NCBI GenBank assembly: GCA_037349105.1
Contig: JAYJMM010000030.1
Location: 62,001 to 126,000, forward strand
Length of the DNA stretch: 64,000 nt
From: Limnomonas spitsbergensis
Taxonomy: Eukaryota; Chlorophyta; Chlorophyceae; Chlamydomonadales
Direction: 5' to 3'
Positions 55,550 to 64,000 of the stretch are shown piece after piece. Numbering within the stretch: the first letter of the stretch is position 1; each line of letters opens with the position of its first letter. Made by a program: the position numbers and the translations under genes. The notes below the pieces were generated by a model. It saw only the letters and a program-made list of their open reading frames with translations, made no database searches and was not told the origin of the DNA.

Positions 55550-57096
55550 TTAAATCAGACCGTGGCAGCTCGGGAAAGCAATCAGCGTTTCATCGAGCAC
55601 ATCGATGTAAATTTCGCCAGTCTTCTCGCCCCCGCAATTGCAAATCACGGGATCCTTGTCCTTTGACTTGCCATAGCTCCACGTGGCCTCTGTGCCTCTG
55701 TTCGCTGTGACAGAAATGAAATGAGTCAGGGACGACTTGACCATAAACTGCGTGGTTGATTTGAAAACCCGGTTCACTACCTGTCTTGATAGCCACCAAG
55801 TACAATGCGTCCTGCTCTTGAACGCAGGCCATGTTGGCCGCCGTCCCGTGCGCGCAGTTGCATCGGAAGAGGCAGCTCTGTGGGGGCAATGCGTGACCGT
55901 CGACACTGACTGCAGTCAGGTAGTTGATTTTCGGCAGCTCCTTGTGGACGAGCCTAGCATCAATGACGCGTGTCAGGGTAGCGTACACCCCCATGATCGC
56001 ACTTGTCGGAATGGGGGTGACCTCCTGTGTTAGAAAGTTGATTGGTTTTTACCATAGAACCGATGTTTGTCTTAAAATGGAAAACTGTTTCACCTGGATG
56101 TCACCACGCTGCACAGCAGGCTCCTGATTCGGTCCCACATTCTCAACCGCCTGGGGATGATTGTGGTGAACAGGGTCAAATGACAAAGCACGGGATTTGT
56201 AGATTTAGTTGGTGCACTCACCAGGCCTGTGACAGTGAACGCCCCGCTTCCAGCTCCCTGGATTGAGGATGGGGCGACCAAGGCAATGTGACAGTAGAGC
56301 CTCTTGGATTTGACCATTTTCGGATGGGTGAAGATCGCCATGTGCACCCCCTTCATCTTCATAAGGTCGGACATGATCCCGACGACCCCATCGTTACACG
56401 GGGTGGGGATGCCGCTGACTCCGGTCATGTTGAAGACAATTCGGCTGACAGCTATGCAACGGTGGCCAGTCTTCGACGACTTCAAATTGCACAACATGCA
56501 GCGGCCTTCATCGGTCAAGGGTAGCGCCCTGCGTGGGTAAGGGAATGCTAGTTAAGCATGAGTGCATGTATGCATGAGTGCAAATTCTGAACGTACCCTG
56601 TTTGCTGCATTCGACCCACTGGACACTTGTGAAATACTAGCAAATTGAGGGAGATAGGGACCCCGCAATTGCCGCAGCGCAATTCCTTGACGGTGCCTGT
56701 TGCGTGAAAGGTCACAATGGGCGCCAAATTGTGAAGCAACGCTGACACATCGGCCCCGTTTGGCCCTAGGATGGCCTGTAGGATGCGCGCAGAGTAGCTT
56801 TCCGACTCTTTCTCAACGCGAGAAGATTGCTGTTTCTGTGAGTCTGTTATGGTATGGTGCTCTGGTCGCGCCACTCTTTTCAGGACGACCGAAAGCTTCG
56901 CGCGGTTCCTGCGAGATACGATGCTCTTATCAGGGATTGGAGAAGTAAACCGACCAATTAAACCTCCTACCTCGTGGACATGCTTGCCGATTATACAGAG
57001 GATGTGACGAGCTATAAACAAATGCCCGGATTTCGTCACACACTGTCCACACTGTACACTGTCCACACAGTACACTGTCCACACTGTAGTCCCCAT
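55550..57096 (-). CDS. Cysteine-rich protein of unknown function, five exons
   Basis: Exons (minus) 57096-56597, 56528-56222, 56150-56094, 56024-55781 and 55704-55550 with GT-AG introns of 68, 71, 69 and 76 nt. All joins keep the frame and give 420 aa. Cys pairs: RCGNCGVP ... HKC, GRCMLCNL ... GHRC, FRCNCAHG ... MAC and VICNCGGEKTG, suggesting several small zinc-binding knuckles. I do not recognise the family. The first 20 residues overlap short TGTCCACACTG repeats, so the true start may be downstream. The 87-bp satellite begins 145 bp upstream, and a minus-strand frame from it could extend the gene, but that is unsupported. Confidence 0.65.
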
Positions 57097-57240
57097 TTAT
57101 CTTGCAAATACATGACGCATGGGCATATATATATATATACATACATGTATTTACATTATAAGCGTCGTGTTGATGCAAAGCAGGAACTCTGAGAGGTAGA
57201 GATTGAAAAGATTGAACCCCTAGAGCAGGATAAACAGGAT

Positions 57241-60200
57241 CTGTGGTGGCCGGTGGCTGCGAGCCATGCCAACTGCAGGTGCAGGCGCCGCGGCTGTGCT
57301 TACAGAGGGAGGTAGCCCCTGTGACACCTGTGGTGGCTGGTGGCTGCAAGCCAGGCCAACTGCAGGTGCAGGCACCGCGGCTGTGCTTACAGAGGGGGGC
57401 AGCCCCTGTGACACCTGTGGTGGCTGGTGGCTGCAAGCCAGGCCAACTGCAGGTGCAGGCACCACGGCTGTGCTTACAGAGGGAGGCAGCCCCTGTGACA
57501 CCTGTGGTGGCTGGTGGCTGCGAGCCGGGCCAACTGCAGGTGCAGGCACCACGGCTGTGCTTGCAGAGGAAGGCAGCCCCTGTGACACATGTGGTGGCCG
57601 GTGGCTGCGAGCTGGGCCAACTGCAGGTGCAGGCACCGCGGCTGTGCTTACAGAGGGAGGTAGCCCCTGTGACACCTTTGGTGGCCGGTGGTGGCTGCGA
57701 GCCGGGCCAACTGCAGGTGCAGGCAACGCGGCTGTGCTTACAGAGGGGGGCAGCCCCTGTGACACCTGTGGTGGCTGGTGGCTGCAAGCCGGGCCAACTG
57801 CAGGTGCAGGCAACGCGCCATTGCTTGCAGAGGGAGGCAGGTCCTGTGACACATGTAGTGGCCGGTGGCTGCGAGCCAGGCCAACTGCAGGTGCAGGCGA
57901 CGCGGTATGGCTTACAGAGGGAGGCAGGTCCTGTGACACCTGTGGTGGCCGGTGGTGGCCGGTGGTGGCTGCGAGCCGGGCCAACTGCAGGTGCAGGCAA
58001 CGCGCCATTGCTTGCAGAGGGAGGCAGCCCCTGTGACACCTGTGGTGGCTGGTGGCTGCGAGCCGGGCCAACTGCAGGTGCAGGCATCACGGCTGTGCTT
58101 ACAGAGGGAGGCAGCCCCTGTGACACCTGTGGTGGCTGGTGGCTGCAAGCCAGGCCAACTGCAGGTGCAGGCACCACGGCTGTGCTTACAGAGGGAGGCA
58201 GCCCCTGTGACACATGTGGTGGCTGGTGGCTGCAAGCCGGGCCAACTGCAGGTGCAGGCAACGCGCCATTGCTTGCAGAGGGAGGCAGGTCATGTGACAC
58301 ATGTGGTGGCTGGTGGCTGCAAGCCGGGCCAACTGCAAGTGCAGGCAACGCGCCATTGCTTGCAGAGGGAGGCAGCCCCTGTGACACCTGTGGTGGCTGG
58401 TGGCTGCGAGCCGGGCCAACTGCAGGTGCAGGCGACGCGGTATGGCTTACAGAGGGAGGTAGCCCCTGTGACACCTTTGGTGGCCGGTGGTGGCTGCGAG
58501 CCGGGCCAACTGCAGGTGCAGGCAACGCGGCTGTGCTTACAGAGGGGGGCAGCCCCTGTGACACCTGTGGTGGCTGGTGGCTGCAAGCCGGGCCAACTGC
58601 AGGTGCAGGCAACGCGCCATTGCTTGCAGAGGGAGGCAGGTCCTGTGACACGTAGTGGCCGGTGGCTGCGAGCCAGGCCAACTGCAGGTGCAGGCGACGC
58701 GGTATGGCTTACAGAGGGAGGCAGGTCCTGTGACACCTGTGGTGGCCGGTGGTGGCCGGTGGTGGCTGCGAGCCGGGCCAACTGCAGGTGCAGGCAACGC
58801 GCCATTGCTTGCAGAGGGAGGCAGCCCCTGTGACACCTGTGGTGGCTGGTGGCTGCGAGCCGGGCCAACTGCAGGTGCAGGCATCACGGCTGTGCTTACA
58901 GAGGGAGGCAGCCCCTGTGACACCTGTGGTGGCTGGTGGCTGCAAGCCAGGCCAACTGCAGGTGCAGGCACCACGGCTGTGCTTACAGAGGGAGGCAGCC
59001 CCTGTGACACATGTGGTGGCTGGTGGCTGCAAGCCAGGCCAACTGCAGGTGCAGGCACCGCGGCTGTGCTTACAGAGGGAGGCAGCCCCTGTGACACCTG
59101 CCTGTGGTGGCCGGTGGTGGCTGCGAGCCGGGCCAACTGCAGGTGCAGGCAACGCGGCTGTGCTTACAGAGGGGGGCAGCCCCTGTGACACCTGTGGTGG
59201 CTGGTGGCTGCAAGCCAGGCCAACTGCAGGTGCAGGCACCACGGCTGTGCTTACAGAGGGAGGCAGCCCCTGTGACACATGTGGTGGCTGGTGGCTGCAA
59301 GCCGGGCCAACTGCAGGTGCAGGCAACGCGCCATTGCTTGCAGAGGGAGGCAGCCCCTGTGACACCTGTGGTGGCTGGTGGCTGCAAGCCAGGCCAACTG
59401 CAGGTGCAGGCACCACGGCTGTGCTTACAGAGGGAGGCAGCCCCTGTGACACATGTGGTGGCTGGTGGCTGCGAGCCGGGCCAACTGCAGGTGCAGGCAA
59501 CGCGCCATTGCTTGCAGAGGGAGGCAGCCCCTGTGACACCTGTGGTGGCTGGTGGCTGCGAGCCGGGCCAACTGCAGGTGCAGGCACCACGGCTGTGCTT
59601 ACAGAGGGAGGCAGCCCCTGTGACACATGTGGTGGCTGGTGGCTGCGAGCCGGGCCAACTGCAGGTGCAGGCAACGCGCCATTGCTTGCAGAGGGAGGCA
59701 GCCCCTGTGACACCTGTGGTGGCTGGTGGCTGCGAGCCGGGCCAACTGCAGGTGCAGGCATCACGGCTGTGCTTACAGAGGGAGGCAGCCCCTGTGACAC
59801 CTGTGGTGGCTGGTGGCTGCAAGCCAGGCCAACTGCAGGTGCAGGCACCACGGCTGTGCTTACAGAGGGAGGCAGCCCCTGTGACACATGTGGTGGCTGG
59901 TGGCTGCAAGCCGGGCCAACTGCAGGTGCAGGCAACGCGCCATTGCTTGCAGAGGGAGGCAGGTCCTGTGACACATGTGGTGGCTGGTGGCTGCAAGCCG
60001 GGCCAACTGCAAGTGCAGGCAACGCGCCATTGCTTGCAGAGGGAGGCAGCCCCTGTGACACCTGTGGTGGCTGGTGGCTGCGAGCCAGGCCAACTGCAGG
60101 TGCAGGCACCACGGCTGTGCTTACAGAGGGAGGCAGCCCCTGTGACACATGTGGTGGCCGGTGGGCTGCGAGCCAGGCCAACTGCAGGTGCAGGCACCGC

Positions 60201-63200
60201 GGCTGTGCTTACAGAGGGAGGCAGCCCCTGTGACACCTGCCTGTGGTGGCCGGTAGCTGCGAGCTGGGCCAACTGCAGGTGCAGGCACCACGGCTGTGCT
60301 TACAGAGGGAGGCAGGTACTGTGACACCTGTGGTGGCTGGTGGCTGCAAGCCAGGCCAACTGCAGGTGCAGGCACCACGGCTGTGCTTACAGAGGGAGGC
60401 AGCCCCTGTGACACATGTGGTGGCTGGTGGCTGCAAGCCGGGCCAACTGCAGATGCAGGCAACGCGCCATTGCTTGCAGAGGGAGGCAGGTCCTGTGACA
60501 CCTGTGGTGGCCGGTGGCTGCGAGCCAGGCCAACTGCAGGTGCAGGCGACGCGGTATGGCTTACAGAGGGAGGCAGGTCCTGTGACACCTGTGGTGGCCG
60601 GTGGTGGCTGCGAGCCGGGCCAACTGCAGGTGCAGGCAACGCGCCATTGCTTGCAGAGGGAGGCAGCCCCTGTGACACCTGTGGTGGCTGGTGGCTGCGA
60701 GCCGGGCCAACTGCAGGTGCAGGCACCACGGCTGTGCTTACAGAGGGAGGCAGGTCCTGTGACACCTGTGGCGGCCGGTGGCTGCGAGCCAGGCCAACTG
60801 CAGGTGCAGGCGACGCGGTATGGCTTACAGAGGGAGGTAGCCCCTGTGACACCTGTGGTGGCCGGTGGCGGCTGCGAGCCGGGCCAACTGCAGGTGCAGG
60901 CAACGCGCCATTGCTTGCAGAGGGAGGCAGCCCCTGTGACACCTGTGGTGGCTGGTGGCTGCGAGCCGGGCCAACTGCAAGTGCAGGCAACGCGCCATTG
61001 CTTGCAGAGGGAGGCAGGTCCTGTGACACCTGTGGTGGCTGGTGGCTGCAAGGCGGGGCCAACTGCAGGTGCAGGCGACGCGGTATGGCTTACAGAGGGA
61101 GGTAGCCCCTGTGACACCTTTGGTGGCCGGTGGGCTGCGAGCCAGGCCAACTGCAGGTGCAGGCACCGCGGCTGTGCTTACAGAGGGGGCCAGCCCCTGT
61201 GACACCTGTGGTGGCTGGTGGCTGCGAGCCGGGCCAACTGCAGGTGCAGGCATCACGGCTGTGCTTACAGAGGGAGGCAGCCCCTGTGACACCTGTGGTG
61301 GCTGGTGGCTGCAAGCCAGGCCAACTGCAGGTGCAGGCACCACGGCTGTGCTTACAGAGGGAGGCAGCCCCTGTGACACATGTGGTGGCTGGTGACTGCA
61401 AGCCGGGCCAACTGCAGGTGCAGGCAACGCGCCATTGCTTGCAGAGGGAGGCAGGTCCTGTGACACCTGTGGTGGCCGGTGGCTGCGAGCCAGGCCAACT
61501 GCAGGTGCAGGCGACGCGGTATGGCTTACAGAGGGAGGCAGGTCCTGTGACACCTGTGGTGGCCGGTGGTGGCTGCGAGCCGGGCCAACTGCAGGTGCAG
61601 GCAACGCGCCATTGCTTGCAGAGGGAGGCAGCCCTGTGACACCTGTGGTGGCCGGTGGGCTGCGAGCCAGGCCAACTGCAGGTGCAGGCAGCGCCATTGC
61701 TTGCAGAGGGAGGCAGGTCCTGTGACACCTGTGGTGGCTGGTGGCTGGTGGCTGCAAGCCAGGCCAACTGCAGGTGCAGGCACCACGGCTGTGCTTACAG
61801 AGGGAGGCAGCCCCTGTGACACATGTGGTGGCTGGTGGCTGCAAGCCGGGCCAACTGCAGGTGCAGGCAACGCGCCATTGCTTGCAGAGGGAGGCAGGTC
61901 CTGTGACACCTGTGGCGGCCGGTGGCTGCGAGCCAGGCCAACTGCAGGTGCAGGCGACGCGGTATGGCTTACAGAGGGAGGTAGCCCCTGTGACACCTGT
62001 GGTGGCCGGTGGTGGCTGCGAGCCGGGCCAACTGCAGGTGCAGGCAACGCGCCATTGCTTGCAGAGGGAGGCAGCCCTGTGACACCTGTGGTGGCCGGTG
62101 GGCTGCGAGCCAGGCCAACTGCAGGTGCAGGCAGCGCCATTGCTTGCAGAGGGAGGCAGGTCCTGTGACACCTGTGGTGGCTGGTGGCTGCAAGCCAGGC
62201 CAACTGCAGGTGCAGGCACCACGGCTGTGCTTACAGAGGGAGGCAGCCCCTGTGACACATGTGGTGGCTGGTGGCTGCAAGCCGGGCCAACTGCAGGTGC
62301 AGGCAACGCGCCATTGCTTGCAGAGGGAGGCAGGTCCTGTGACACCTGTGGCGGCCGGTGGCTGCGAGCCAGGCCAACTGCAGGTGCAGGCGACGCGGTA
62401 TGGCTTACAGAGGGAGGTAGCCCCTGTGACACCTGTGGTGGCCGGTGGTGGCTGCGAGCCGGGCCAACTGCAGGTGCAGGCAACGCGCCATTGCTTGCAG
62501 AGGGAGGCAGCCCCTGTGACACATGTGGTGGCTGGTGGCTGCAAGCCGGGCCAACTGCAGGTGCAGGCAACGCGCCATTGCTTGCAGAGGGAGGCAGCCC
62601 CTGTGACACCTGTGGCGGCCGGTGGCTGCGAGCCAGGCCAACTGCAGGTGCAGGCGACGCGGTATGGCTTACAGAGGGAGGTAGCCCCTGTGACACCTGT
62701 GGTGGCCGGTGGTGGCTGCGAGCCGGGCCAACTGCAGGTGCAGGCAACGCGCCATTGCTTGCAGAGGGAGGCAGCCCCTGTGACACCTGTGGTGGCTGGT
62801 GGCTGCGAGCCGGGCCAACTGCAGGTGCAGGCATCACGGCTGTGTTTACAGAGGGAGGCAGCCCCTGTGACACCTATGGTGGCTGGTGGCTGCAAGCCAG
62901 GCCAACTGCAGGTGCAGGCACCACGGCTGTGCTTACAGAGGGAGGCAGCCCCTGTGACACATGTGGTGGCTGGTGGCTGCAAGCCGGGCCAACTGCAGGT
63001 GCAGGCAACGCGCCATTGCTTGCAGAGGGAGGCAGGTACTGTGACACCTGTGGCGGCCGGTGGCTGCGAGCCAGGCCAACTGCAGGTGCAGGCGACGCGG
63101 TATGGCTTACAGAGGGAGGTAGCCCCTGTGACACCTTTGGTGGCCGGTGGTGGCTGCGAGCCGGGCCAACTGCAGGTGCAGGCACCACGGCTGTGTTTGC

Positions 63201-64000
63201 AGAGGGAGGCAGCCCCTGTGACACCTGTGGTGGCTGGTGGCTGCGAGCCGGGCCAACTGCAGGTGCAGGCGACGCGGTATGGCTTACAGAGGGAGGCAGG
63301 TCCTGTGACACCTGTGGTGGCCGGTGGGCTGCGAGCCAGGCCAACTGCAGGTGCAGGCAGCGCCATTGCTTGCAGAGGGAGGCAGGTCCTGTGACACCTG
63401 TGGTGGCTGGTGGCTGCAAGGCGGACCAACTGCAGGTGCAGGCACCACGGCTGTGCTTACAGAGGGAGGCAGCCCCTGTGACACACGTGGTGGCTGGTGG
63501 CTGCAAGCCGGGCCAACTGCAGGTGCAGGCAACGCGCCATTGCTTGCAGAGGGAGGCAGGTCCTGTGACACCTGTGGTGGCCGGTGGCTGCGAGCCAGGC
63601 CAACTGCAGGTGCAGGCACCGCGGCTGTGCTTGCAGAGGGAGGCAGGTCCTGTGACACCTGTGGTGGCCGGTGGCTGCGAGCCGGGCCAACTGCAGGTGC
63701 AGGCACCACGGCTGTGCTTGCAGAGGGAGGCAGCCCCTGTGACACATGTGGTGGCCGGTGGCTGCGAGCTGGGCCAACTGCAGGTGCAGGCACCGCGGCT
63801 GTGCTTACAGAGGGAGGCAGCCCCTGTGACACCTGCCTGTGGTGGCCGGTAGCTGCGAGCTGGGCCAACTGCAGGCACCATGGCTGTGCTTACAGAGGGA
63901 GGCAGCCCCTGTGACACCTGCCTGTGGTGGCCGGTAGCTGCGAGCTGGGCCAACTGCAGGTGCAGGCACCACGTCTGTGCTTGCAGAGGGAGGCAGCCCC
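57241..64000. repeat. 87-bp satellite array, about 77 copies, reaching the window edge
   Basis: The unit contains GGCCAACTGCAGGTGCAGGC and then one of three variants: ACCACGGCTGTGCTTACAG, AACGCGCCATTGCTTGCAG or GACGCGGTATGGCTTACAG, followed by AGGGAGGCAGCCCCTGTGAC. 87 is 29 x 3 and the unit has few stop codons, so long frames stay open on both strands. That is a property of the repeat and not evidence of a gene. Variant order recurs at about 790 bp (57840 and 58635 are equivalent), showing higher-order duplication. Confidence 0.96.

Noticed and set aside
57241..64000. Very long open frames on both strands (up to about 680 codons) as large Pro-rich or Cys-rich proteins
   Set aside because: They follow from an 87-bp unit divisible by three with few stops. 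All six frames behave alike, so frame length is no evidence of coding.
54217..64000. CRISPR array
   Set aside because: The repeats are contiguous with no unique spacers, and the context is eukaryotic with no cas genes.
1..64000. tRNA or rRNA genes
   Set aside because: Reading the window I saw no cloverleaf-type sequence or rRNA-like stretch. A covariance-model scan would be needed to exclude one.

Overview
The window looks like a nuclear genome segment of a unicellular eukaryote, probably an alga or another protist. Evidence: GT-AG introns can be read with consistent frames in at least three genes (a RING-between-RING E3 ligase near 51.4-53.6 kb, a chromodomain gene near 44.1-44.4 kb, a cysteine-rich gene near 55.5-57.1 kb). 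The recognisable host genes are eukaryotic ubiquitin-system and chromatin families. Two genes end in TTTAGGG-type telomere-like sequence. I cannot name the species.

Three kinds of DNA are interleaved. (1) Host-like genes: three F-box/ankyrin genes (6.8-8.9, 33.5-35.7, and 44.8-45.5 split from 49.5-49.8 kb), four F-box/LRR genes (10.0-11.5, 16.7-18.4, 21.4-23.2, and 24.6-25.6 split from 28.9-29.6 kb), a ubiquitin-like fusion protein (31.5-32.5), a RING protein with Pol II CTD-like heptads (41.0-42.4), a chromodomain protein, an RBR E3 and a cysteine-rich unknown. Most would act in ubiquitin conjugation or substrate recognition. (2) Mobile DNA: four distinct families (called A-D here) of IS630/Tc1-mariner-like elements, each pairing a DDE transposase with a Fanzor (eukaryotic TnpB homologue, RuvC nuclease). 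Best copies: A 2274-6203, B about 12355-15807, C about 36402-40706 (second copy 25631-28909), D 45524-49461. Fragments, solo ends and internally deleted derivatives fill much of the intergenic space, with pieces of a fifth, IS5/PIF-Harbinger-like element. (3) Tandem arrays: a 10-bp array (9.05 kb), 49-bp (30.1 kb), 94-102-bp (31.2 kb), 161-163-bp (35.7 kb), 96-bp (36.4 kb) and 92-bp (54.2-55.4 kb) arrays, and an 87-bp satellite from 57.24 kb to the right edge.

The left edge holds a DNA-methyltransferase-like gene next to a broken endonuclease-like ORF. A 504-aa beta-rich ORF at 18.6-20.2 kb resembles virion-associated proteins of large viruses only in its N-terminal motif.

The most interesting signal is the Fanzor system. 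Four families share one window. A conserved hairpin-bearing right end of family A, a candidate omega-RNA, recurs as solo copies. The base outside the left TA target is family-specific (ATA for A, CTA for D), as expected for a TAM. Two elements sit inside repeat-protein genes, so the sequence that would act as guide is itself a multicopy LRR or ankyrin unit.
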